Positions 23,480 through 35,369 of a DNA stretch of 64,000 nt are shown here, one piece after another. The position numbers and the translations under genes were made by a program. The notes beneath the pieces are model-generated. The model was not told the DNA's origin. It did not search any database and saw only the letters and a program-made list of their open reading frames with translations. Source of the DNA: Sclerodactyla briareus (taxonomy: Eukaryota; Echinodermata; Holothuroidea; Dendrochirotida; Sclerodactylidae); assembly GCA_026419785.1 (NCBI GenBank), contig JAODTK010002087.1, positions 62,001 through 126,000 of the forward strand, written 5' to 3'. Numbering within the stretch: the stretch's first letter is position 1; every line of letters starts with the position of its first letter.

Positions 23480-24840
23480 AAACCAGGCTTAAGAAGAACA
23501 ATTCAACACCAAAACAACAAAAAACTGCAATCCCTATCTCCCAATCTCAAATCTGACCTTCATTTCCAAACTGCTAGAGAGTGATGTCCTTCATAACTTA
23601 TACCACACCTCAAACAATACCATGGGTTACTCAGTGACTATCAATCTGCTTCTTATCGGACTGGATACAGCACAGAGAAACACTCCCGCGCACCCCGCCC
23701 CCTCCCCCCCCTCCGTCCTAAGCCGAAACCCGAGCTTATTATCACCGGCACTGCACTCGATTGGTACATCCGACCTACGGAAGTGTGAAATGATTCATCA
23801 GGCTGTCATCATCGTACCCTTCGTCCAAAACCACAGCCTCTTCAACTTGGAGTACCGACTGCGGGTCGTCTGGGAACCCGTGCTCTTTTCCATCCGTACT
23901 TATCGCCCTGGGATCTCTAAATGTGATAGCATTCTGCTATAGGGTTTATGCTGATGTCACTAAGCTCATACATGGCCGTTCACCAATGGTTAATTACTCT
24001 CACCTGCTGCTGTCACAACAAATGAAGAGATGCGTTGAGGCCAATTTGTGAATGGTGACTAGCCATCTCTCATAGCCATAGCTCAAGGACGGAAGGACTG
24101 AAATGATCGTTTTTCAAGTGCGGTTGGACGTCAGAACTCCAAATCATAGTGAACACAAAGTCGGTTGGTAACAGCGTACGAAGCCCATAACACACCTTCA
24201 ATATTCGTAACCTGGGGACCCTATCTGATCTATAAGGACAATACTCTCTCAACTGCTCAATGGTTGCACAGATTAACAACATGTCCATTGAATATTAGTT
24301 TCCAAATACGACAGATCAACCGGTTGAGGAAATACTTGGATCACATATCAAAAGGAAGATTGGTACACGCAGATTAAGAAGCAGCAGGCTTGACTATGCT
24401 GACTCTCTATTTTGACGTGAGAAGAGACTCCAATTCAACGACTCCAGGGTCTCCAGAACACTGATGCGAGGATGGATCCCAAATCACCCAGATCTGTTCA
24501 CATTACACCCATTCTGAAATATCTGCCTGATCAGTAATGGATCAAGACCAAACTGGTCTGCGTCACGGTTTCGTGCCGTAAAGACCGGTTACTCGACCCC
24601 TGTCCACCTATCACACATTCGGCGTCAAAGATAAATTATCGTCCATCTCGATCCAACATCGCATGTTAAAAGTTCCCATAGGTTCCCGTATAGACCTACG
24701 GAGTCCGGGGGGGTCCTGTAGTGGCCAAGCCCCTGGAACAGCCCTCCTACCAAATTCGTGCAATCGGTGGACACTTTTACTTTTAGGGAGCATTTAAAAC
24801 ACATCTTTCCTTTCGTACTTCAATTGAATGTTTTTTTTTT
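23480..24840 (+). mobile_element. L2/CR1-like LINE, RT through C-terminus, heavily frameshifted
   Basis: RT begins with LPISNLTFISKLLES (about 23540-23585). Then come an LGPVLFS-like region read across two frames near 23875-23900, YADVTKLIHGRSP (23949-23985; first Asp of the catalytic pair kept, second read as Val), SRLDYADSLLF-type residues near 24385-24412, QRLQGLQNTDAR (24435-24470) and HITPILKYLPDQ (24500-24535). The C-terminal block reads VAKPLEQPS where GPRLWNSLP is usual (24722-24750). The family encodes endonuclease and RT; the endonuclease part is absent here, so the copy is 5'-truncated. A second copy of its 3' part lies at 30700-31190. Confidence 0.82.
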
Positions 24841-25194
24841 GTTTATCTATTGTCCGGGTTAGCGCATTGACGACCGTCGATCCCAAGATATCACCCCCTC
24901 GCATCAATAATACCATTCTAATTCATACCGCACACCGCATTTATATGACATTTTGGTCTACTCGTGGAATACCCTTTACCTGCAATAGCAGCTATGAATA
25001 TCGGAGAAGGGGACCAGATCCAGTGACCCAGGAACTCGAACAAACCGTGGATGTGAAATGCAGTATATATGAACAAGTAAAATCTTTGCCAAAGATAGAC
25101 ATGCAACTGCCATCACTGTTTTCTATTTTCACTTTTTAGGTTCAACAAATAATAGCTTTGACCCATCCCGTCACAATACCCTCAAGGTTACCCA
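24841..25194. other. Intergenic, nothing recognised
   Basis: A 103-codon plus frame (24828-25139) has no recognisable domain. Confidence 0.4.
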
Positions 25195-25850
25195 CTTCGC
25201 CAACCGTTGGCCATTTTCTCTCTCGTTGCAAAGATGATGATTTCATATCAGTTGAAATATTACGTCAGTATCGGTCAAATTGGTGATTTGATTCATTATC
25301 GTTTTATTGTTGAGACATATCCATGCTCCATACAAAAAATAGCTTCCAAAGATGTTTTGCGCATGCAAACATGCGAACATCCGCGAAATTCTCAGCGGTG
25401 CAAGTACAATGATTGGAAGTGAATTTCTCCTGGGATCAGCAGCTCATAGAAGGAAGTCAATTGAGCGTTTGTATAAATCTGAGTCAATGGGCCGGCTACT
25501 CGTGGATATGAACAATCCGTTAACTTACTAGGTACCGCCTTCGCAACCGTGGGGACCATTTCTCTCTCGTTGCAAGATGATGATCAGTATCAGGTTGAAA
25601 TATTACTCGTTCCCTCGAGTTCAAATTGGTGATATTATCGTTTGTTGATAAATATCATGCTCCATCAACAAAAAATCTTCCAAAGATTGTTTTGCTCATT
25701 GCAACACAGGCGAACATATAGCGAAAATTCTAAGCGGGTCAATTGTAAAATGAATTGGAAGTGAATTTCTCCTGGGCGGGCTAAGCAGCTCATAGAAGGA
25801 AGTCAATTTAGCGTGTATAAATCTGAGTCAATGGGCCGGCTGACTTGGGG
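25195..25850 (+). repeat. Tandem duplication, ~345 bp period
   Basis: Unit 1 (about 25195-25500) and unit 2 (25540-25845) share ATTTTCTCTCTCGTTGCAA versus ATTTCTCTCTCGTTGCAAG, CAAATTGGTGAT, CATGCTCCAT, CTTCCAAAGAT, AGTGAATTTCTCCTGGG, CAGCTCATAGAAGGAAGTCA and AAATCTGAGTCAATGGGCC. The last three blocks are identical, so the duplication is recent. Most differences are single-base insertions or deletions. Confidence 0.85.
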
Positions 25851-26389
25851 GGAGTCTTTTGCAATTTCAGCTACTGTAGAATGTTGGAACGTGATTTACA
25901 GGGCCTTGTTAATAGGTGATTCTGCGATGGCCTATGGGCCTATGATGGATGAAGATTGTTTTCAGAAGTTTACATACGTGAGTAAGCCCTGGAGCAGCAA
26001 CATTTTCGAAGAAATCAAACCGTCAAATACTAATGCACACCCAGCGAATGCGCGCGAAGCGCAGGAAAATTTTGCCAATTTAATCGGGCATTCGATGAAA
26101 GATTGCGTTTTTGGACCTTGGCCCATCATTTGCTATGCCTAAATGCTCAATTACCGCGCCTAAATGGAGGCAATGGGCACAGATGCAGACCTCAGTCCCC
26201 AAAAGTGTGTGTACGCCCAAAAGTGTGTGTGTGTTGTGGGGGGGGGGAGGGACATTTGGAAATTTTCCCCCCAGGAAAAATGGGGCGCGTCACCCGTCCC
26301 CCCAGGATTGACGCCCATGAAACGACTCCAACGGCATTACAAACAGAAAGCACGCACACGGATATAGAGGCACCAGGGCCTCGGACCGT
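25851..26389. other. Intergenic; TGTGTGT and G-run tracts
   Basis: The plus frame 25813-26142 (109 codons) starts inside the second duplicated unit and lacks any domain. A G(10)-rich run lies at 26239-26248. Confidence 0.4.
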
Positions 26390-28055
26390 TTTGAAACGTG
26401 GGGGGACACACCGATTTCAAATGACCATCTAAGCGGAGCGACCACATGTGTTGGCGCGAAGCGTACGAAGAAAATTTCAGATTTTCATAACCCTCCAGAT
26501 CGACGGAAACGGCACTTGCCAGGCTCAATAGCACCCATCTACATTGGATTTGAGTGAAAGACAGCCAAAAAATTTGTCATTGCGCATACTAAGATGATCT
26601 ACCGAATATCACACATGGTTTTTTTATTACCTTTTCTAATTTGGCTTTGTTTGCTGGAGACACAGGTATACCGAACGGCTCTGGTGGAATCGAAGGGAAA
26701 CGCCATAGGCGTACGGGACCACTCCAATTTGGGAGCAGAAAATTTGTACCCGAATTTGACAAGTCAGTCATCGGAAAGTACCGGCGCGCGCGAATCGCGC
26801 AAAAAATGTTTGCATGTTTTGCGGGCATTTCATCGAAAAAGTCTGCAAAAAATTCAGGCCTTTTTTCACTTGCCTTTCTCCTTCCTAAATTTTCCACGAA
26901 ATTTTCGCCCGATTTTTCATCTCAGAAAATATGGGAGGGGGGGGCAGTCTGCCCGGAAGGCTCTGAAATTAATCGAGTGAACAAAATGATTCGAAGCATT
27001 ACATCGCATATTTAGTCTACAACGCCTGGACGAAAAACGCAATTGCGCGCGAAACAATTGAAAAATCATGCACTTTGGCATCGATTTAAAATTCGAGGAA
27101 ACTCGGTATGAAACATGGGTAATCCTTCGACTTCGGCCTGGTCGGGTCCAGATCTTCACCTGGGGTCCGCACCTGGAATTAGTAGACTTGAGACAATTCC
27201 AACGCGATTATGTTTGGTTAGACAATAATTGAATCAGTTTAGAGTGATACAAAATTATTATTATATAAACTATTATTTTTTAATCACGGTCCGGAAAATG
27301 GGGGGGGGGGGGGAGGGGACAAAGAATGATACCCCCCCCCACTTTTGAAAGTGGGGGGGACCATGTCCCACCCCGTCCCCCACCTGTTGACGCCATTGAG
27401 AGCCACACATGGAACCCAAGCAGAGGTTGAGTTGTCATTCTGTGTAAAACCTATGTGAACCTAATAAACCTTCGGATAGTTGAAAAAAAGTCGCCCGGGG
27501 CGTTTCAGCTTTTCGAATTGGTCCGTAGAGATCAAACGGAAATACTTAATAAAATTAGAGAAATAAAAACACCACAAGAATGGCATTTCATGAGCAGAAA
27601 ATCCGTGTTGTAACCTAGTGCAAACGATGTGCAAAATGACAAGTTGGGTCGTTACGGAAACAGGAGAACGTCATACCACTTGCATAGGCAGACAGGCTAC
27701 ATAGTCACGTGTTACAGATACTCGGTCACATCCGTGAAGTATTAGAGGTTTTCTGCTGAAGTAGTGCCATTAGGTCAGCCGTTTCAAGGTATGGAATCTG
27801 AGGCTATTGCTGCAAACAAAGATTCATAAGGGGCAGGTATACGTTGGTTAATACTGCCCAATATTGTCTACCATTGTCAGTGTTAAACAACTGTGTCAGA
27901 GTGAGTTAGAAATACCATGACAACTCATATATATATAGGGTTCGTGCGTAAGCCATAGCTTAACACTGGGGAGTGCATCGAAGAATGTACATAGCAATAA
28001 GTTCTATAGACCTACTATTAAAGTCACAGCACGGGTGGTAGCAGAATAGTCTAAC
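26390..28055 (+). repeat. Long repeat family, copy 1 (left unit of a tandem pair)
   Basis: Opens with the CGGAGCG...GGCGCGAAGCG hairpin motif and runs through CACTTGCCAGGCTCAATAGC, ACCGAATATCACACATGGT, GCGCGCGAATCGCGC, TCATCTCAGAAAATATGGGA, TGAATCAGTTTAGAGTGATA, a G-run/C-run pair at 27300-27360, CAAGCAGAGGTTGAGTT and AATACCATGACAACTCA. From about 26785 to 28050 it is matched block by block by 28300-29590; from 26390 to about 27360 it is matched by 32825-33860. No transposase or RT is visible. Frames at 26589-26980 on both strands follow the repeat. Confidence 0.85.
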
Positions 28056-28299
28056 GAAATAGATTATTCTCTGGGTTAGCAAGAATACAGAGATTACACA
28101 GAGTTAACCTAGCTAATTTTACAGTCCGCACATATTCAAGTTCATTATTGGTATATTTAACGACGTGTTTTGGCCATCGTGAAGCCTTTCGTGGAGAAAA
28201 TGGCCTGTGTATATAGAGTGGCAATGGCAGTCAACTTCTGAGGCTTACGGGAATTAGAGTATGGAACGGGGCACTTGGTGCATGCATTTCAATAATTTT
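28056..28299. other. Spacer between the two tandem copies
   Basis: About 240 bases not found elsewhere in the window, AT-rich, with no feature. Confidence 0.5.
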
Positions 28300-29595
28300 G
28301 GTGCGCGCGAATCGCGGACAAAAGAGTTTGCATGGTTTCGGGCATTCATCGAAAAAGTCTGCAAAAAAGTTCAGCCTTTTTCCACTTTGCCTTTAGTCCT
28401 TCCTAAATTTCCAGAATTTTTTCGCCCGACTTTTTCATCTCAGAAAATATGGGAGGGGGGGGGGCAGTCTGCCCACAAGGCTTCTGAAATTAACGGAGTG
28501 AACAAAATGATTCGAGCATTACATCGCCATTTTTAGTCTACAATGCCTGGAAGAAAAATGCCATAGCGCGCGAAACAATTGAAAAATCATGCACTTTGGG
28601 CTATTCGATTTAAAATTCGAGAACTCGGCTATTATGAAACATGGGTAATCCTTCGACTTCGGCGCTAGTCGGGTACAGATCTTCACGGGGTCCGCTCCTG
28701 GAATTAGTGGAAGACAATTTCCAACGCGTTCATTGTTGGTTAGACAATAATTGAATCAGTTTAGAGTGATACAAAATTATTATTAATATAAACTATTATT
28801 ATTTTTTAATCACGGTCCGGAAAAAGTGGGGGGGGGGACAAAACGATATGAAATCACCCCCCCCCAACTTTGAAAGTGGGGGGGACATTGTCCCACCCCG
28901 TCCCCCACCTGGTTTGGACGCCCATGAGAGGCACACTGGAACCCAAGCAGAGGTTGAGTTTGTCAGCTGTGTAAACCTATGTGAACCTAATAAACCTTCG
29001 AATGTTGAAAAAAGTGGGCCCCCGCGTTTCAGCTTTTCGAATCTGGTCCCGTTAGAGATCAAACCGAATACATTTATATAAAATAGAGGAATAAAAAACA
29101 CACAAGCATGCTATTTCCTGAGCCGGAAAATCCCGCCGTGTAACCTACGTGCAAACCGATGGTGCAAAATGACAGAGTTGGGTCGTTACTGAACAGGCCG
29201 AACGTCATAGCCACTGCCATAGGCAGACAGGCAACATTAGTCACGTGTAGAGAAACTCTGGTCACATCAGCTGAAGTATTAGAGGTTCTCTGAAGTAGTG
29301 CCTTAGGTCAGCCGTTCAAGTGCAGGAATCTGAGGCTATTGCTGCAAACAAAAGGTGTCATAAGCAGGGATACGGTGGTAATACTCCCAATTGTATACCA
29401 TTGTCAGTGTTAAACAACTGTGGTCAGAGTTGAGTTAGAAATACCCTGACTAAATATTATATATATAGGCTTCGGTGGTTAGATAGCACAGCTTACCACC
29501 TGTGGATGCATGCGAAGAATGACATAGCAATAAAGTCTATATAGACCTACTATTTAAATCACAGCACGGTGGTAGCCAGAATAACAAACAACTAA
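28300..29595 (+). repeat. Long repeat family, copy 2 (right unit of the tandem pair)
   Basis: Starts at GTGCGCGCGAATCGCG, offset about 1516 bases from the same phrase at 26785. It continues through the same landmarks, G-run/C-run pair included (28828-28880), to ACAGCACGGTGGTAGCCAGA, offset about 1534 from copy 1. The near-constant offset means one long duplicated segment instead of separate insertions. Confidence 0.85.
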
Positions 29596-30699
29596 CATAC
29601 AAATCGCTATCTTGAAGTACGGGGGTGAGGCAACGGTCCGGGGCGACGGAGGTAGGACTACCACCTAGCGGGATTTGTGATTTTTAAATTTTATCCATGG
29701 GTTCGACCATTGTTGAAAGTTGGTTACACAGTGCACGTACTACACTATGAGGCACACGGTGCGGCATCAGACATGCGTCACAGGGAACGCTACTAATTGC
29801 GTTGTCAAAAGACATGATTCACTCAAAAGTCAGGTAAGGACTGGCTAAGTCCAAAATATTTGGGGGGTCCCCCCCCCCCCCCCCCCCTGAATTTTTGATG
29901 GACTGCCAAAAATGTAAACTCGTTGTTTTTTTTAATTATTCAGCAGTCAATTCATGAGGCGAACACCGACGGTGCATGTACTATCAAGGGGAAACACGGT
30001 GGCCCGGGTGGAAAACCCTCAACATAGCCATCGAAGATTCGGTCAGGGATCGACACACTTCGTGCGAAACATGATTAAATTAAGGTGAATATTAGTTTTA
30101 TAATCCAAAGATTGCCTGACTTTCGAAGGAATGTTCAAATTATGTATTTTTTTTCTCGGCGCTTACGCGCGCAGTTGCGGTTCCCTGTGTTATACTCATT
30201 TCGTCCCACCTTGTCCGGGCCCCCACTTGGAAGTGCCAGCCGCAGAGCAGCAGAATCACTCATGCGTCTGGTGTGCGCATCGCAAGACGATAAAAATGGG
30301 GGGGCCGTAATCTTCGAGTAAAAAACTCAGGCCCTAGGGGTCAGTGCAATGGTCGATCGTTGGTCAATTATATTCTGCCACGAATCTCGCGCTTTCGCGC
30401 GACGTCGTTGGTTGTTGCCATTTGTCCCATTTCCATTCCTTTCATGACTGTAACATCACTTGCATCGCATTTTAGAATGTCAGCAACCCACCAAAACCTT
30501 GAAATTGATCCTAAGGCGATGTTTTTGGAGAACCTTTCCTAAAATGAAAATTTGTCATCAATTTTAAGGAGACCGCTTACTGTCCCATAAGGCAGCGAAA
30601 TTCCATTTTCCCTGCCATCTCAAGGGGTCTGTCGAACGAAAATTTTCGGGTGCGCTAAAATGCGCTAACAGTGTGGTGACCCCGCTTGGATAGTATCAC
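29596..30699. other. Intergenic with C(20) run
   Basis: GGGGGGT followed by about 20 C lies at 29861-29887. Two short blocks carry CGCGC palindromic text (CTTACGCGCGCAG near 30162, CGCTTTCGCGCGACG near 30390), echoing the GCGCGCGAATCGCGC block of the neighbouring repeat. No gene was seen. Confidence 0.45.
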
Positions 30700-31190
30700 C
30701 CCCTCATCCTCACGGTTTCGTGTCGTGAAGACTGGTCAACCTGTCTATCTGTAACCATTCTGCATCAAAGATCACTTTCTTCCTCTTCATCTCGATCCAA
30801 CCTCGCCCAAACGTTCCCTCCATATTTCCCGTACTACGGGTCCCATACGGGACCCGGGTCCACTGTAGTGTGGCTAGCCTGCTAAAGCAGACCGATATGC
30901 GAGAGCCACTCCTCATAAGTTGAGGGGGGATTCCTCTTTGGTTATACCTAGGTCGTCTGATTAGCAACATATTTTTTCAATCATTTGTTTAGGCAATCCA
31001 CCGATTGGTTTAAAGTGCCACTCTGCACATATGAATGAATGAGCCTGATACGAGGTGAACAAGTTCAAACCCTGTTTCAACAGGCTAGTGTAGTGGCCCT
31101 GCCCTCTGCACAGCCTACCGATTCCTCTGCTCGTTTGGACAACTTTAGGGAACAAACATCTTACAACACATCTTTCCTGTCGTACTCCAA
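30700..31190 (+). mobile_element. 3' fragment of the L2/CR1-like LINE seen at 23480-24840
   Basis: CACGGTTTCGTGTCGTGAAG at 30712 matches CACGGTTTCGTGCCGTAAAG at 24565. TCATCTCGATCCAACCTCG matches CCATCTCGATCCAACATCG, followed in both by TTCCCGTA and TGGCCCTGCC/TGGCCAAGCC. It therefore covers only the C-terminal coding region and 3' flank. It is frameshifted, with an inserted stretch around 30900-31090 that the first copy lacks. Confidence 0.72.
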
Positions 31191-31490
31191 AAACAGACAG
31201 CTGCAGGCTTGATGCAACCGAGTTTATATCGTGGAGATGGGAACCATGAATGCCATAGTTCAAAACCTCATTTCAATACCATGTTCCCATGTGGATTAAT
31301 TGGCCAGCAAAGTTTGGTACAATATGCCAGAGAATTTGAGGAAATTCCCATTGCGTCATGACTGGTCAACTTGAAGAATGTCATGTATTTCATTGTTTCA
31401 TTTTGTTTTTTTTTTTTTTTGAATAAGTCAACAAACATTTTAGCAGAAGTTTTAATGTTGTCCTTTTTTCTTATTATTTTTAATTATTGT
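31191..31490 (+). repeat. Dispersed repeat family Z, copy 1
   Basis: Shares with 41825-42480 the ordered phrases CTGCAGGCTTGATRC, ATCGTGGA, CCTCATTTCAATA, CATGTGGA, CAAAGTTTG, GATTCCCAATTGCG or ATTCCCATTGCG, TGAATAAGTCAACA and TTTAGCAGAAGTTTTAATG. The copy at 45640-46180 is inverted. Immediately before it lies the LINE fragment at 30700, so family Z may be that LINE's 3' tail region or a separate element. Confidence 0.65.
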
Positions 31491-32394
31491 AGGGACTCAC
31501 AGGGAATGGAGTATTCACCGTGGGATCCACAACTTTTCCACATGGTAAAAATGTGTCGACAATGGAGTAATGGCCGATAACAGCGCATTCCTGAATTTTA
31601 ACAATATTTTTTAGTCATTCGTACCCTTGCATACCCTGCAATCCGCCTCTCGTGGAATTTTGCTAAACTCCATGAGATAACCCAACGTCTTAAAGTGATG
31701 TAGCCGCAAGCCGGTGATAGTTCCTAATTATATAAGCCATTGGCTTATCCAGTACCGTTCGCTGGAGCTGTGTGTGGAGGGCAGAATTTGATGATCCCCC
31801 GACTGAGGGGAGAGGTATAAGAGTAGGGGTTCTCTCGATCCTCCCTCCTTAGATTTGCTCCTTCTAGGATTTTCATATGAAGTATATTTTAGTGACGGGG
31901 TGCTTGACTTGCGGGAGGGGGGGGGGGCTTTGGGGGCCAGCCCCCCCCCCAAATGTGTTCAATCACCCCAAAAAACGCCCTAGGTGTTTAATATTTTTAT
32001 GTTGAGTATGGCGTATTGGCATAGAACTAACATACAAGCGTCCTGCCTTCTTTCACACACTTCGGCCTCAACGAATGACCACATTACCCTTCTCAAGCTC
32101 TCTCCGTGGAGCTCTCTCTCTCTCTGTGAAGAGGTTTGTTTACGTTATTCCCTAGTCCTGCAGCGCAGGCAGCAGGTAAATGGAGACTGTTTATTTAACT
32201 GTCAGCACTGTGTTGAGGTGGAATGAATGACGCCAACAAGGACTTCAAACGGGTCTGTTGATATATGTCATCACCTTTTTCATAAGGTAGGTGCTAACTG
32301 GACTGTGTTGAACTAACAATCATGTGAATGAATTGGGCAACATGGGGGACACACCGGATGTTCCAAGTGTGGTTTATCCACTGTTCATTGCTAC
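31491..32394. other. Intergenic with paired G and C runs
   Basis: GGGAGGGGGGGGGGGG at about 31913-31927 faces CCCCCCCCCC at 31941-31950 across GGGGGCCAGCCCCC, a potential strong hairpin. A CTCTCTCTCTCT tract lies near 32112. No gene was recognised. Confidence 0.45.
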
Positions 32395-32528
32395 AGGCCT
32401 AGGAACGAGTTGGTTGGGAACACATAGCCATAAGGTGTGCGGGGTACATATGCAAATTACAGGCCGGGAATGAGTTGGCTGGGTACATATGAAATTGTGC
32501 TGGGCACATATAGCAAATCTTAGGCCAT
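32395..32528 (+). repeat. Two-unit tandem repeat, ~65 bp
   Basis: CAGGCCTAGGAACGAGTTGG and CAGGCCGGGAATGAGTTGG begin the two units. Both continue with TGGG-ACACATA, GGGTACATATGCAAATT/GGGCACATATAGCAAAT and end before TTAGGCC. Confidence 0.65.
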
Positions 32529-32824
32529 GTGGTAGACATGTTTCAAGAAGTCATTCAAGTTATGTCAGTAAAGTTCCATTTAAATGTGACATAAATAAAT
32601 GTGGAATGGTGAATAACATACAGTGTATTCACCAGAGGAATTTTGCGTCCGAAAGCTAGCAAGACGTTTTTCGTCGGCTGCGCTTGTTATTACTATAGGA
32701 GCAGATAGGGACTCAGGAATGAAATTGGTCAGGGTTCTTGGGGATTGTTAAAATTTTGGGTTGTCAATTCACAGTCAAAATGTGGGATATCGTTTAGTGG
32801 AAGCGCCATCTTGCTGGGCGTCGG

Positions 32825-33860
32825 AGCGTTTCCGAAAAAGTGGGGGGGGGGGGGACCATATCGAAGGCAAATGACCATCTGAGGGCGGAGGCGCCACCAA
32901 CGTTTGCCGCGGATCGTACAAAGAACATTCAGATTTCATAAATACCTCCAATTGACGGAAAAGGCACTTGCCAGGCTCAATAGCAAGCACCATCTACATG
33001 TGGTGATTCGAAGAAGACCGAAGCGAAAAAGTTGTCATTGTGCATACTAGATGATTTACCGAGTATCACACATGGTATTTTTTTATTACCTTTCCTACTC
33101 CCGCTTTGTTTGTGTGGATCCAGGTCTATCCGAACGGTCTCTGGTGGGATCGAAGGAAAGGCCATAGGCTTGACGGGACCATCCAATTTGGGAGCAAAAT
33201 TTGTAACACCCCGAATTGAACAGTCCTCCCTGGAAACTACCCGGCGCGCGCGAAGCGCGCGAAAAAAAATTGCATGTTCCCGGGCATTTTTCTCGAAAAA
33301 GTATCAAAAAAATCACTTTGCTTTTTTCCTTCCCAAATTGTCCACAATGTTTTCATCTCAGAAAATTGAGGGAGGGGGGGGGGGGGAGGGGAGCTGTTCT
33401 GCCCCCAGGCTCTGAATTATCGAGTGACGAATGATCGGAAGCATTAAATCGCATATTTAGCCTACAATGCCTGGAAAAAACACCATTGCGCCGAAACACT
33501 TGATAAATTAAATGCACTTTTGGCTATTCATTCAAATTCGAGAATTCGGTATGGAACATGGGTACTCCTTCCACTTCTGGGCCCTAGTCGGGTCCCAGAT
33601 CTTCACCTGGGGTCCGCACCTGGATTTAGTGACCTGGGTTCCGCACCTGGATTTAAGTAGACAATTTCCAACGCGATTATTGTTTGGTAGGCGAAAATAA
33701 TCAGTTTAGAGTGATACAAAATTTGGCATGTGTCTATTTTTTTTTATCACTGTGCCGGAAAAGGGGGTGACAAACGATATGATCCCCCCCCCCTGTAATT
33801 GAAAGTGAAGGTGGACTGGGGTACCCCGGCCCGAGTCCCCCAAAACCGGTGTGGCGTTAA
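32825..33860 (+). repeat. Long repeat family, copy 3 (partial)
   Basis: Parallels 26390-27360: AAATGACCATCTGAG, CACTTGCCAGGCTCAATAGC, ACCGAGTATCACACATGGTA, GCGCGCGAAGCGCGCG, TTTTCATCTCAGAAAAT, GTCTACCTAC-type text and TCAGTTTAGAGTGATACAAA. It lacks the downstream part of copies 1 and 2, departing after the C-run at about 33786. Between 33600 and 33660 a short GGGTCCGCACCTGGA/GGTTCCGCACCTGGA duplication is unique to this copy. Confidence 0.8.
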
Positions 33861-34735
33861 ACGCCCCATGCCATCGTTGGTGTTGGCTGAGGGGGAAAAA
33901 GAAGAAGGAAGGGGAGAAAAAGGACACCAATGTCATCAAATAAGGACGCCTGCGTGAGAACGTAAAAGAAAAACCGAATTCAACTTGGGCCTGGTCGTCA
34001 TCTGCTAACACTGACTTCTGCGCTACACTATTTGCGAAGTGCCGATGCGCGGAACGCGAGGAACTAATCCTCGTGACTCCCGCAATGCGCTCATCCACTT
34101 TAGAGTATGGTATGAAATTAACCATTCTCATTTTGCGTTATCCGAGTACTTCCATGGTTTCATGTTTCTCATACATGTCCTCCACATACATGTTTCGTTC
34201 AAGCGATGTGACATAAACACTGTGCTTAGAATATCTCTGACATTATATACCACTGGTTCACCTGACTGGCTTCACCGTGTCTTTTCTGTGCTTTCGATGG
34301 CAGCGCAACTCATACTATTTTGCGTTTAGCACATATATACGTATGTTACACTTTGAAACAATACCCCTGGAAGGCAATCCGACAATTGCCATTCGGCCAT
34401 TTGTCACTTCCCCACGGGCCCATGAGATGCCGTCTGTATATCGCGACTAACGCGCAGGGTGATCTCATATTATATTATTTTTTACAGCACACTTTTCACG
34501 TTAATGTGAGAAATTTGCAGACACGACATCTATATTTCAAGGCTGTGAAGCATGCAGAGACACACTCGTTAAGTGCCGTTTCCTGCTATCTGGAGAGTTG
34601 GAGAACTCAAAAAAATTCTGGGTGGTACGCGCCAACCTACCAATTATCCACCCACGTTTTCCAGCCCCTTTGAAGCCCCCCCCCCCCCCTCAAGATGGGA
34701 CCTAAAACCGCGCCTGTGTCCATTATTTTGAATAA
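33861..34735. other. Intergenic, nothing recognised
   Basis: Open frames of 96-141 codons overlap on both strands (minus 33706-34131, plus 34039-34329, plus 34320-34673), none with a domain. A C(12) tract lies at 34677-34690. Confidence 0.4.
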
Positions 34736-35345
34736 CAGGCTCGGTTGTTTCAGAACTAACGCGGGTTGACCTTCGCGGGTGACCTTCGATCCCGGAAATA
34801 TAGAGTTTGGAGTACTTTAATCCTGATGAGCGATCCTGATTGTTGACTTATCGTGTTAACAATAATTTCAAACTTTGATACCGGCTGACCTCTGCCCTGA
34901 CCAATACGCTAGGATCTAGACCTGTGAATACATAAATACCAAGCTCTTTCTTTATCCTTATTCTATCAATGTATTGTGAAAATTGGAACAATTTAACATT
35001 CGTAATGCTTGAAATGGAGCCCAAAATTTATCAGAACGATGGGGTCCCTCTACTTCCCATCAGTGAGCTTTACCCAAAATGTAATCTCACAATACCAGCA
35101 TCCGGACTTGTTCGCCATGATAACAGGATTTATACCTCTGTTGACCTCAGATGACCCCCGCCCAGAAAAATATGGATCATGTACTTATTGCAGGTAACAT
35201 ACATAACCCAAGTATGTCCATCAACTCGACCTATCACCACAGTTATATCGTTTTCAAGCAAACCGTCGTACGAACACACCAAGCATACATATACGCCACT
35301 GACATGACTTCAATGATCTCTCTGACTTCGTTAAACAGCTGAGAT
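34736..35345 (+). repeat. Old relatives of the ~305 bp satellite family
   Basis: TTATCGTGTTAACAATAATT, CCTCTGTTGACCTCAGATGA, TGGATCATGTACTTATTGCA and CATAACCCAAGTATGTCCAT mirror the satellite's order of phrases at about 65-75 percent likeness by eye. Probably two decayed units. Confidence 0.5.
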
Positions 35346-35369
35346 GGCTGTTGGAGGCAGAGAAATAAT

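Noticed and set aside
25813..26142. 109-codon plus-strand frame as a gene
   Set aside because: It starts inside a tandem duplication, lacks a domain, and its counterpart in the first unit is not open.
26589..27015. Three overlapping frames over 100 codons on both strands
   Set aside because: They lie wholly in a multi-copy repeat and are not kept open in the copies at 28300 and 32825.
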